From assembly GCA_949152475.1 (NCBI GenBank), contig OX424555.1, forward strand, positions 97,125,515 through 97,189,514: a stretch of 64,000 nucleotides of DNA, read 5' to 3'. The DNA comes from Terebella lapidaria. Lineage: Eukaryota > Annelida > Polychaeta > Terebellida > Terebellidae. The translations under genes and the position numbers were made by a program. Numbering within the stretch: the first letter of the stretch is position 1; every line of letters starts with the position of its first letter. This document shows positions 12,826-25,300 of the stretch, piece after piece. The notes beneath the pieces are model-generated. The model searched no databases. It was not told the DNA's origin and was given only the letters and a program-made list of their open reading frames with translations.

Positions 12826-13817
12826 CTACCGTTACTACGCAAACTCCGACTAATCGGAGACTCTAGCGTACGGTGCGCAGCTGGAAACATACAAATTATT
12901 AAACAAAAACATATTCACAAGCGTTTAAAACCAGCTTTTGTAACTAGAAATGTATGTACATAGATTGAGAGGATCTACATGGGTTTAACTGTAGTGCCAG
13001 CGTGTACTGCTATAGAGTGTTTTGAAGGAAGCTAAGGTGGGCGCTAGAACTACTTGTGGGGGTAAGGCATTCCATTGGACAACCGTACGTGGGAAAAATG
13101 ACATATTGTGTTGCTGCAAGCGTGTCGGTACCTGGATGAAACAGTATGGATGTGTGTGCCTGGTATGTCTTGTTACGGGGGTGAGATAGTGGTAGGGGTC
13201 AGTGGTTACTGTTTGGTGTACCATTTTATATAACAGAACAAGGCGACAGTGGAGGCGTCTTGTCTGGAGTGGGACCCACTGGAGCTGTTCCAGCATGTTG
13301 GAGACACTAGACGTGTTATGGTACCGATGGAGGACCCATCGAGCAGCTCGGCACTGTACCATATCCAGGCTTTTGATGTTGCTTGCCGTGTATGGATCCC
13401 ACACCGACGCGCAATATTCCGATTGTTGGCGGACAAGTCCGAAATAAGCCTTTTGTTTGATGGTGGGGGAATGGATACGTAGGTTTCTTTTAAGAAAACC
13501 TAAGGTACTATTTGCCTTTTTTGTGATGTTACTGATGTGTTTGTTCCAGGAGATATCGGAGGTGATTGTTATGCCTAGGTACTTCATACTTGATACTGTT
13601 TCGAGCTGATGGCCTCGTAGTGTGTAAGGTACATTGTACTGTTCTGTTGAGTTAAATTTGATTACTTGGCATTTATCAGGGTGAAATTCCATTTGCCAGA
13701 GTGATTCCCACTTTTCAAGATTTATGAGATCGTTTCGCAGGGTGTGTGTGTCGGAGGTGTTTTTTATTTTGCGATATATGATTGTGTCGTCGGCAAAGAG
13801 TCTGACTTCAGAATGAA
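12826..13817 (-). mobile_element. 5'-truncated LINE fragment (LINE-B) nested in palindrome-ended element
   Basis: The insertion is flanked by CCTAT direct repeats (12821-12825 and 13818-13822) and is absent from copy 1 at the matching place (near 6225). On the minus strand it encodes only the C-terminal half of a reverse transcriptase, starting at the FADD active-site motif, and is followed by a short 3' UTR. Loss of everything upstream of the palm motif is the usual 5' truncation of target-primed reverse transcription. No poly-A tail is visible at its 3' end (12826 side). The protein resembles CR1/L2/Rex-type LINEs and differs from the LINEs at 1-2999 and 40988-46035. Confidence 0.82.
12985..13816 (-). 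pseudogene. LINE-B reverse transcriptase C-terminal fragment
   Basis: An open frame runs from the insertion edge through LFADD near 13800 and continues in frame through 13692 to a stop at 12985. Recognisable blocks are KCQVIKF, the KYLGI motif and SDISWNKHI (thumb), then the conserved C-terminal region with QRRAARWV-like and WNALPP-like motifs. The frame is open over about 277 codons, so the fragment is relatively young. It lacks the endonuclease and most of the polymerase domain and cannot be functional. The copy is not expressed from any promoter I can see. Confidence 0.85.
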
Positions 13818-16800
13818 CCTATATGTCCACAATTGATTCCTAGGCTGTAAAGTCAATAACAAGCATGATATTGGCCATTTAGTGCTCTGACCTTGAAACT
13901 GAGGTTAGAGGTCAAATTCAGGGTCACGAGAATATTCAGCATATATCATTTCCTATATATGTATAACTGATTCCTAGTCTTTAATCTCAATATTAAGTGA
14001 AATATTAGCCATACTGTGTCCCATTATAAAGCATAGGAGAACTTAACATGGGAAAGTCCCATTTGGGCCGAGTTTGGGCCAAAAATGGCCCATTTGGAGT
14101 GATTCAAGGGCAACGAAAATTATACATGTCACAGAGGTACACACAAGGAGTGTTATGAATGAAAGAGAAAAAAAATTAACGAACAGTTTTTGAGAAAATG
14201 GCCGCCAAATTCCAACTTTGGGCGTTTTTCGACGAAAACGGCCGCCATTCTAAAAAAAAAGTGAAATTAAAAAAACTAAAAAATACCTCCTTCTCGATAT
14301 ATTTTTAGCCATATTTCTGCAAAATTTCAGAGAAATTCGATCGTAAACTTCAAAGATAAAATTGTTTACGGACGGACGGACGATGGACAGATGATGGACG
14401 GACGATGGACGGACGATGGACAGACAATGGACGGACGACGGACGCAATGCCACGGCAAGAGGTTATCGGACCATAGGTCCGGTAACCTAAAATTAAATGG
14501 GTTCTTTTGAGCTTCTTATTTGTTCCTACGGAGCATGTTAACTCTTTCTACTTCTAGTGTTGCCATTATGGCTTTGGACATACATTTTTGGTCAGGATTT
14601 GTTTCTATTCAATATGTGTTTCATAATAAAAATGCTACTGACATCATCAATCTCTTGTGGCATTCATAGTAATAGATTACCAACATTTAAACTGATTAAT
14701 TTAAGACAGTTTCGTCGTCTGTAGATCCGTGTGTATAGATCCGGTTTTCCAGCACCAAATCACACAATATTCACAGATATGAAAATCAAAATGTTTCCAG
14801 CTCAACGTGTTTTTAGTTTTACAGAGCCATAAATGATGTAGTGACACTTTGACGAAAACAGCATATGTATGAACTACTGTAGCAAAAGTCTATATGATGT
14901 AAAACTTCCCACTGGATGCCATGTTGCAGGACCTGGAGGTAGCTACGGTCAACATCAAGAATGATATATCATGTCATTTCTTCCAAACCTTCATAGCGCT
15001 GCTGATATAAATGTGTCAATGTTGATGTAGGACGGGTGACATGGAAATTTTTTTGCCATACCGCTGTCGAGGGTCGTGTCAGTGTAAGGACTTTTATCAT
15101 ATTTATTCCGCTCAGACTGACAGGGACGGAAGTGGATTGGATCTTTTTTGCTGTAACGAAATGTATATATTTTTCATCATGATATATACGGGAATGGAAT
15201 CTATCATGCTCTGACTTGTTGGGGACTGAATCATGCGTTGAGAATGGTTGCCAGTTGTGCAAGAAGTGGATGAAACATCATTCATAACCCAATTTGCAGT
15301 GGATCAAGGTTAATCAATCAATACTATATGTTAACTGCTTTTTTTGTGTGTCAATGTATACAATTAACAATTTCGGTGGACATTACGCTTGTGGTTTGCT
15401 ATTATTTTGAGTTTCGTACGAAATTTCGACACATTTGGCTACGAAAAAATACCTGTAGGTCTGTTGTATCATTGTATATGGTAATTATTGGATAATGAAT
15501 ATCGTGTCTTCTCGGGCAATTGTCGGTCAAATTTTCTATTTTACCTAAAAACACTTCTGATGGTATTGAATTCAAAAGGCAGTTAATAAAATATTGCTGA
15601 CTAGATTCTCATGAATTCTATATATCTCTATTCTGAAATGTTGGCTGAGATGTGGATGTGCTTCAAGAAATATTTCATTGTGGTTTTATCTTTCACCAGG
15701 AAAGGATTTTGCATATTTGTTTGTGCATTACATAATTTGGTGTATATAGGTCCAAACTGTGTTGGATCAATCCTGAATTAAGACTGTGGTATTGAAAACA
15801 GCACAGCATGAATGGATGACGGAAGAGAAAGTACTGTTAAATGAGGCATCATAGTAATTTCCAGTGGCGTGTTTATGTTTTTGTACCACAGTGACCACTT
15901 TTCAGCATCACTCACATCCAGACCCTCGAAACTTTTTGGGCCTTACTCTACTTTCCATGTCAACCATTCTCTGGGAAACCCAACCCACAACATGCACTAT
16001 CGATATGTCATAATGTTCCATTTTAGTCGTTCCTACTTCAGTCTGAGATCGTGAATGGAACTGATAAAGGACCCGAGAAAACAACATACTTAGAACCATT
16101 GAAAACATTCTTCCAACATTTCTGAATTTAAATCTATGCATGTAATGCATCACTGGTGACTTTGGGACCCCTAAATATCTTTCAGCACTCAGCTCGTGTT
16201 CTGGTGATGTATGAAGCCGTCGCTGTGTATTTTCTATCCTTGGTTGGATGAATGGTGCTGGTGGACCACTGTCCGAACCCTCTGTCACAAGATTCTTCTG
16301 CTCATTCGTCAATTGCAGAAGTTTCTCACCCATGTGTGGAATCCTATAACTTAATTTGGGGAAGATCGTTAATACCCGACACTTTGAGCGAGAGGCATCG
16401 TGAAATGTTGTTATCATTTGTCCAACGGCTACATCCCACTGACGTATGGTGTATGTTTGTTATCTTGGGTATTATCATTTGGAGAAGTGTGATTTTGAGA
16501 CGGGTATAGATGGAACCACAATAAAACTAATGTAGATGGATATGTTTTAAGTCGTGACTGAAAGTGAATTGATTCCTTTGGTGGGGTCTGTTTTGGATTT
16601 CTAAGTCTGCAAGACACCGGTATATAACTAGTGCACAGTCAAGATAACAATTGCCCATAAACCATCGAAAAACTCTATAGCCGGACACAAAAGAAAGTAC
16701 AATTACCACCAGAAGACAAAAAGGCAGGAAATCGTATGTTTCTGAAATAAATGGTACAATAGGACAAAGAGCACTTAGAGTGGTACCAGTTCTGAGACTC

Positions 16801-17012
16801 ACTGGGCTAAACGCCTCATGTCATAACCGGAGCACCGATAGGATAAGGGATGTTGAGAGCAGCTTTGTGTCTCTCTTCACCTATCAGAACTTTTGAAGAT
16901 GGTCACTATTTTGAGTTTGATTATTCCTTCCGAAGTATTTCCCTATATTCAATACTTTAATTTATCAGACATAACATTCCAGGATGTGACATCAGATAAT
17001 ATATTTGAGTCA

Positions 17013-18983
17013 ATATATAGGCCTCAAAATCTCAAACTGTCGATATGAAAACATAACATGATGTTTCATGAACAAATGTAGTACTTGTATAAAAATGTAA
17101 CTTCATTAAATATCACCCGGATCTAAATGTGTGACTGATGAATATGTGACACATTGCTTTGTATGTTGTTTCAACTAGGCTTCATACACATCTTTAAAAA
17201 TGGCATGAATTTCTGATATTGAAACTTGAGAAGAATGACACACATTTCCAAACACACATTTCACCTCGGTAACTAACGAATGAGCAGAAGAATCTAAGTG
17301 ACAGACGGTTCTGAGACTGGTTAGCGAGCACCATCCCTCCACACAATTCCAGATAATACACAGTGATGGATTCATCTATCATTGATTTCGCTTTGTGAAA
17401 AAAAAACTTTCCTTGTAATATAGTCACTGTTTGGGCAATAAATTATTCTCAGTATCCTCGACTTGAAAATAGTTCTTTAACGCCATCTATCTATTATTAT
17501 GTTATTTTTCTTTTCCACCATACACAATCACGAAATGTAGATTTATTTCATATCAAAACCAATTTATTACATTATAAAATATAAAGTTAGGACACACCAA
17601 CGGCAGATTCAGCACCAACTCGGCGCCGAATACAGTCTGTTTCATGTGTATGCTGGTATATGCCGAATTGTCATGTAAAAACACAATTCGGTGCTGCACT
17701 CACGGTAGACCATTTAGACCTATCTTAAACATTATCTTAAACATTACCTATTACCACTGCACATACATCTATCTGAAGAAGCAGCACGATGGACTGCATG
17801 AAATGTATATGGTTATTTCGAATTTGCTGCATGTTTGAATTACCTGCCCTCGTTATTTCTGTTAAATATGCTATTGGTCAGCACTGGATCATCTGGTAAA
17901 CGCATTTTGAAGTGGAACGGGAAAAACTGATACCTTTAACAAAACCGAGAAAGCACGTACATATACATATCATACGAGTCATAGATGACTATTTGAACCA
18001 AAGGATACCTTCCCTCAAAGACTTTCTGGTAGACTGTGTTTGAATATATTGACATAATGCATAGTGCATAATGTATCACTTTGGCCAACATTTGCCTCCA
18101 ATTCAACATTAGAACTCATTTATATTTTGTTTCCAAGAACTTGTAGGGAATGGATAATCTTTAAATTAATACTATCCAGATTTTTTATCGTTGGTTTCCT
18201 GTGACAGAACACATGTTTCACTCAGAATTTGATGTTGTTGAAGAATGAGCCAGAGAAAGTAACAGACAGTTCCGAGAGTGGTCAGCGAGCACCACTCATC
18301 CACATGGAAACAAGACACAGACGTGTCTACATCACCAGAATATTTGCCAACCTTGAAATGTTAATGTCAAGAAAAGTGAATTGAGCTTACCACCCTTTGA
18401 CCAGAAAAATCCTTTGACCAGAGAAAAATTAAACGGGTTCTTTTGAGGTTCTTATTGGTTCCTATGGAGCTCTTTCTATTTCTAATGTTGCCATTATGGC
18501 TTTGGACATACATGTTTGGTCGATATTTGTTTCTATTCCATATGTGTTTCTTATAGTAATTCTACTGACATCGTCAAATTTTTGTCGCACTCATGGTAAT
18601 AGATTACCAACATTTAAACTGAATAATTTAATGCAGTTACGTCGTCTGTAGATCCGTTTGTGTAGATCAGGTTTCCCAGCACCAAATCACAATTTTCACA
18701 GATATGAAAAAAATGGTTTCCAACTGCTTGGCTCAACTTGCTTTTAATTTACAGTACCATAAATGATCGAGTGACATTACTGGTGGACGTTAATTCCGTC
18801 CCCGAGGATACCATCAACTCAGTAACCTTTTGGCTTGTGATTAGGTACTTATGTACTTGTCATATATCTACTCCATGGGGTTTGTTTCGGATTTGTAAAT
18901 TATTTTCATAGTTTGTTGGGCAGTTGTATACTAATTCCATCAAGTGTACGGTAGAAACAACTACATTTACCACAATCTCTGCC
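17013..18983. repeat. Long tandem repeat unit C, first part
   Basis: It starts with the same 'atataggcct' block as A and B and follows them with several deletions. It lacks the palindrome-ended element and shows its empty site (gagaaaaattaaacggg, about 18421-18437). From about 18840 it matches 59050-59230 in unit E and then enters the roughly 200-bp dispersed block. It stops at 18983, exactly at the left junction of the 17.5-kb insertion. The unit resumes at 36528 on the other side. No gene is supported here. Confidence 0.75.
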
Positions 18984-19383
18984 TAGCACTATCAACGGGC
19001 AGAGCCCTATCGCACCATATGATCACAGTTTTCAAAACAACAAAGTTGTCAAAAGACGCGAAGTTTGGTTCTATGTGTTCCTACCTTCATCAATAAACAT
19101 AAATATACAAGCTCACACGTCCACTTTCCACTACAACACTCAGAAGATCAGTTTTTATTGGCATGTTATCAACTGACAATTCTCCGTGTGGTTTTGAAGA
19201 TGTTGACGCTAAATGTGGGGAAAACCCACCGGTAATACCGACTACTACCGTACTTTCCCGAATATATACGGACATAAATAACATTTCTCAGCCTTTCTCT
19301 CCGGAGAGTTCTAATGAAAAGAGGATCCGACAAGATTAGACACACGGATTATCAGATTATGGCGTTTTATCATCAGCTGGTTT

Positions 19384-22300
19384 ATGCATGATGACAGCTT
19401 TTCTGATATGGATGTAGATGAAGATTGCGAGGTGCATTGTGTCATTTGTAACAATGTTGTTGACAAGAAGAGAAGGTGTGGGTTTGGAGCAGGACTGCGA
19501 GATGTCGAGGGTACTGTTTACAGCGCCCTCAACGAACTATTCAGACTGGACCTTACACCCATAAAGGCTGGGACGGGCAGTCAGTAAGTGCACATTTTTA
19601 TTTGACAAAAAATTTGGATTTTAGGCATGTGCATAGGCTACATATATGTATGCAGCATTAGAACTGAACCTGTTGCTACCTTTAATAGTCTGTGAGATCA
19701 TCCTGGTCATGATCCCAGTTCACAAGATTATAGTCTAGCCACTGTGCATAGTAGATCATGTCAGGGAAAATATGATAAAAATTCCACTGAGTGAAAAATC
19801 AGTGAAAAATATCTATTTTTAAATATATCTAGATATATGTATTTTGTGAAATTTATAGTGCATGTACATGTATCATGTTGTTGAATTTACAATTGTGTAT
19901 GTATTTTGTGTGATAATTATGGACACTTTTTTGTAGATATTTGTGCCGATCATGTTTCGGCTTTGTTTCCACTTGCTTGAAGAAGAAGAGGGAATTGGAC
20001 GGGAAGTTCTCTGAGGCAGCTTCTCTTTCGAAAAAACGCAAAATGTCCCCTCAGAAAACACTTGTTCGAAACAAATTGCCAAGGCTGTCGAGGACACCAA
20101 TATCAACCAGCAGGAAAAAGCTGAAGACCCCTCTCAAGAGGCGAAAAAGACAAGTAGGAAATTCAATATTATTATAGATGTACTCATCATCGAAATATGT
20201 AATCAATACATAAAATTTTTGATGTTTATTCATAAAAAAATGTGTTGATATTGAGAATTTTTTCGTTTTAACAGCGCGGAACGTTTTTGGAAAGGGCCAC
20301 TGATGTCTTGGTGAATCACCAGCACCGCAGAGCCCTAAAAATAATGATGAAAAACTCATTCAGAGCTTCCACAGAAATAAAGCAAGTTCTGATAGATGAG
20401 GTAAATCATCAAATAAGTGTAATTCAATATATTCTGTGTTCCAATACATGAATGTGATCATGTAGGTACACAGACACAATGTAAATGTATTTAGTGTAAC
20501 TGAATTTGTGCATGAAACATGCAGATACGGGAAGAGGTCCGGGGCTATGCATCAATTACCAATGCAGACTTGGCAGGGAAACTGAACAGGGAGACATTGG
20601 AAGCTGTTTCTTGGGACGAGGTGGCAAAGAATGTGAAATCTTCCATGCCTTACCTCTTCGGAGCAGTTTCGGCAGTGACCCTGACCCACGAATAATCAAG
20701 TAAACGGTAATATAAAATCACTTCTATAAATATTTTCATGATTAAAATGTTAACTCTGAATATTTTTATGATACTTTTTTTAAAGTAATTAGGATGAAAC
20801 ACTGTTTTCTTTTTACTTTGTCACCAAACAGGCAGGATGTACTTCCAACAGTGGTATTGGCCATTTCCATGCTACTGTATCGAGCAAGGCCCTTTAAGTG
20901 GAGGTTCGTTTCATACAATTTGGGAGTCATGCTGTACAGAGGGGGATGCGCGAAGAAGGTACAATCATAACTTGTAAATGGCTTCATAGGCAACACAAAA
21001 TCTCAGTATTGATCTGTGTAACAGTACGTAGGTAGTTAATTTTCAATAAAATTTGAAAAAATATTGAAAAACATTGTTTTTCATGCAAGGATAAGTCATC
21101 ATTTTCCTTACCAAGGCAAACACTGTTTTCATGAGTTTGAACCTAAAGTTATCATGGTTATATACATGTATATCATGCCATTAGTTGTCTTTTTGGTAGT
21201 TTCAAATCCTAAATTTTCTTCACAGATATCTTAAATTTGTGTTGAAAAGTTTCCAAAGATAATTGTCCTGTTTCTTTGTCATTTTTTTAGGTTACCGGAC
21301 CTTTGGTCCGATAACCTATTGCCGTGGCGTTGCGTCCGTCGTCGTTATCGTCCGTCGTCCGTCAACATTCTTATCTTTAAAGCTTATGATCGAATCTTCC
21401 TGAAATTTTGCACAAAAATGCTTAAAAATATTTCGAGAGGGAGGTATTTTTTAGTTTTTTGATTTTCGGATTATTTTCAAAATGGCGGCCATTTTTGACG
21501 AAAAACAGCTAATTTTGGACTTTGACGGTCGTTTTCTCAAAAACTGTCTGATCAGATTTGAGATTTTTGTTTCAAAAGATTCTCCTTATGTACCTCTGTG
21601 ATGTGTATAAGTTTGGTTGCCCTTGAACCGCCGGTCTGCGTATGGCGGCCATTTCGAATTTTCGACGGGTCGACGGAAAAAAAATTTTCCGGCCCAAATC
21701 GCATTACTATCCATTTTGGGCTATTTCTAGACAAAAAAAATTTGTCCACCCTTTGAAAAAAATTTTGGACACTTTTTTCCTTCATAATGGGAGCTGCCGG
21801 GACTGTACTCCCAGAACGCCTGAAGATACAGCTTAGAAATTGGTACTTTCAAATGGGAAGTCATATATGGCGATTTGTGTGGTGACCTTGAATTTGACCT
21901 TCGATGACCTTGAATGGTCGGAACAGCCATTTTGGGGTAAAAAAATGCCCAGATTTGCATCTATAGATGAAAAGCTTGCATATAGAACTCATGTTTGCAT
22001 TATGAACATATAGCAAGACATATATGGCACAACTAATGATGACCTTGATCTTGACGTCAGATGACCTTGAGTACCAAATGTCTGACTCGTAATGTGTAAA
22101 TTGACCTGAGTGGCCTAAACGATTCCACCCAGATATATCTTTGTATTATGAACATATAGAATATCAAATGCCGGACACATACATGTAATGGTGACATCGA
22201 AGTTCACACGGATGACCTTGATTGGTAAATCTCGAGGTCATTTGTTCACACTGCGAACCTTGATTGGTAAATCTCAAGGTCTGTTACCTGCCAATGCTGC

Positions 22301-25300
22301 CATGGCCAAACCAAAATTGTCCGGTAACCTGTCTTAGCCTTTGGGCTAATTTTTTTCTACCGGGTACATAGCAGATTAGGTGTGGCCTTATCTGCTTATT
22401 TTAATTTGTGTCACGAGTACAGCTTTTATTAATGCAGACTGTATCAATCACAATGATCACAATATACATATACCGGTACTTAAAGACATATATTTCTATG
22501 GATCAAATATTGTCTACGCAACAACACTGGATAAATATCGGTGATCAAATTGAAAACAAAATAAAACCAAACATGAACTACATAAAACATGTGTAAACAC
22601 AAATAAATGAGCAATGTCCTGCAGGGTACATGTAAAATGTTTTTGACCACACGATGTTAACGTTACTGTTGATCAAATTCAAGAGAGCAGTTCATCTTCC
22701 CAGTTTTCTTCCATAATTGCTTTGCATTGACATCTCTTCATACAAAGTGTACAGCACTTGAGTAGAGGGCATGAAGTGTCATCCCCGGAGCAACTCTTTG
22801 GATCCAGAATGCTTAGATCTTCCATTTTTTCAAGCAGCAACTCCTCGAGCAAAGCTTGTCGCAAACAGGGATGATGTTCTCCATCGTCCATGCTCTCAGC
22901 TTCCTTCCCTGTCATTTCGGGCAATGATGTCTCATCCGTTTGTATACCCTTGTTCTTGATTTTTGATTGCCGCCTTGGAATTATGCCACCCAACTCCTTC
23001 ATTTTGTCGGTGAAATCTGTGTCATGCAGTTTATGGTAGACCAGTCCAGTCACAACAAACAAGTGTCCGACTCCTGGACTTCCATCACGTGCAGCCAGTC
23101 CGATCTCCTGCCATTGGCTCAGGGCATTCTTGCTGCATCCCCAGTGAATGACAGCGTGGATGTCTGGAATGTTTATTCCGAGGCCAAAAGCTACCGTAGA
23201 CACAAGTACACGAATGACACTATCCGATTTTGGAAACTCTTCTTGTACATATTTCTTGGTATTTTCTCCGACGTTGGCATAAAACACAGCAACATATCTC
23301 TTTCTGTAGTGTCTCTCGTTGTCCTTATAGCCACTCAGCTTGAGCCTGGATGAGAGGTAGCTGAACACATCAGCACAAGCACTCGTGGTTGGGCAGTAGA
23401 TGATAGTCTTACGCAGTTGATCTCCTTCCTCTTTTATGCTATCCACCAGCCAGTCAAGTTCATGTAGTTCTATGTCTGACTTGCATGTAAACTTGAGGAA
23501 AATATTCGGCCTGCAAGTAGAAAATGTCACTTGAATAACATGGTAGTATATCACTTGGTTGTATTACAGATTTTCCATTGTCTGCATCAACTGGGCCTCT
23601 GTCAAACTTATGGAGCTTCCCTTGCCACTGCTGACAGAATTGGAGAGCAATGCACCCGCGAGCTCATCAAATGGCAGAAATGTTTGGAAGTATGTCAACG
23701 TCAGATGTGTTGTTATTATATTGAAGAAACAGAATATTGTGGATATGAGTGTTTTCATCAAATGGTTTTAAATGAATGCTCCATATATGATCCTGAGGTT
23801 TATGTACATGTAGGAGTTAAACTACCACATAATTCATCTTATTTTGGATTTAGAGAAAAGATGAACAAGAAGTTGAGACTGGCATGACAGCAGAGGAAGA
23901 TGCCGGTGTTATGCAAGATAACATCAGTGAAGACGACTTGTTTGCAAGTGATGTTTCCAGTGCATCCTCAAAAGATGTAGATGAGCTTGAAACTGCCCGG
24001 TCGGAGGGGATGAGAGCAAAGCGGCTCTTCAAGCCCACCAACCATAATGACAGCGATGAGATTTTGGCTGTGCCATTGGCAGATATCCCTGTAAAGGCTG
24101 GTACGTGTTGTATGTATGTACAGTATGTGTGATCTATTCTAATGGAACTTTTTTTTTCGTTTTGGGTTGCAAGGAAAGTGGGGATAGGTATGTTTTCACT
24201 TAAACATGGGGAAAACATATTTTAGCAACACTGGTATATAAGTACTACAATGTATCGACAGGCATACCAAGCTTCAGCATGTGCTTTGACAATGTGGGAC
24301 TTGGAGAGAGAACAAGACATGAAGGGCAGGCGACCAAGAAGACCCACATCTGGACGTCAGCTTTCGCAGTTCAGAATCGTGTTCATTATCAAGGGTCCAA
24401 TGAGCGAGGATCGCCTAGGCGTTGCCTGGAAATGCCGCTTCAAACTTTCATGCCCACGGAGGAGGACCAAAACGGCAGAAAAAACAGGATGAAAGTCATC
24501 GTAAGAAGGATTTTGGTTTCTCATCTCAAATGTTTCCAATTCTGTCCTTCACCGAAGAGGATCTTCCACTTGAGGAGATGGATAAAAAATCTCACATCGT
24601 AACAATCGGAATTGTGCCTTGCAATCCAGGCTCATCAGAAGGGTCACACGAGGTACTGGATCGCCTCCATCACTTCGTTCCCTTTCCCGATGGACCGCGA
24701 CGGGAACCGACACCCATACCAGTCCATGGTGATGGAGCAAGTGTGATTGGCATGATGGCAACCCAAAGGGCGCGGAGAGCCAGTGTCACGCCAGCAGAAC
24801 GGTTGCAGGGCATCATCCCAGTTCCTGGGGAATTACATCGCAGGATGTTGCTCAATCTGGACACAATGAATCTCCTCTACAAAGCAGATACGTCCACATC
24901 TCGAGGCACTCTGGCGAACATTCGTACTGTCTTCAACCTCCGAAGCGTCAAACCGAAAGTGAGCGAGTCTTTCAATCATATCGAAGATATGTTGAACTTC
25001 ACCACCAAAGGACTTGTATGTATTGCAGCCCTGGAATTGCTGCAACTACAGAGCCTAGATGACAGTCTGGAGTCCAAAAGACCAGCAGCAGTGATGTCTG
25101 CCCAGAGCAAGATAGAGGAGTTGGAACGTGTGGCAGAGAAAGTAACCAATTTATTTTGGTTCAGGACGCCCGCCTCTGATGTCATGAATGTGGTTGAAGC
25201 CGACACAGAAGAAGACACAAAGTACTGCCACTGCCAAGAACCATGTGGTATGCATCAATAAAATTAGATGTGCACATATTTTCATCCCTAATCATCTATA

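Larger units (their letters stand above)
11240..14488 (+). mobile_element. Palindrome-ended element, copy 2, carrying two nested retroelements
   Basis: Same family, orientation and target position as 5447-6877, flanked by AAAATTA at 11233-11239 and 14489-14495. This shared position shows that the insertion predates duplication of units A and B. Sequence from 12176 to 12820 and from 13823 to 14488 aligns with copy 1, including the about 150-bp tandem units, the ACGGACGG tract and the terminal palindrome near 14461-14487. The interruption at 11287-12170 is a solo LTR and that at 12826-13817 is a LINE fragment. Both are absent from copy 1, so they arrived after the unit duplication. Confidence 0.82.
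9378..17012. repeat. Long tandem repeat unit B, interrupted by nested insertions
   Basis: Collinear with unit A. It is longer because the palindrome-ended element inside it has taken two further insertions: an 884-bp solo LTR and a 992-bp LINE fragment. It is shorter elsewhere because it lacks the ~540-bp segment found at 3780-4320 in A. Without the insertions the unit is about 5.75 kb. Nothing protein-coding other than the LINE fragment is supported. The conserved minus-strand open frame at 15908-16417 matches 8286-8792 but is interrupted in the third copy near 38220, so I do not call it a gene. Confidence 0.78.

Noticed and set aside
14250..14453. Open frame with repeated 'IVRPSSVH' units
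   Set aside because: It is the translation of the ACGGACGATGG tandem tract at the end of the palindrome-ended element.
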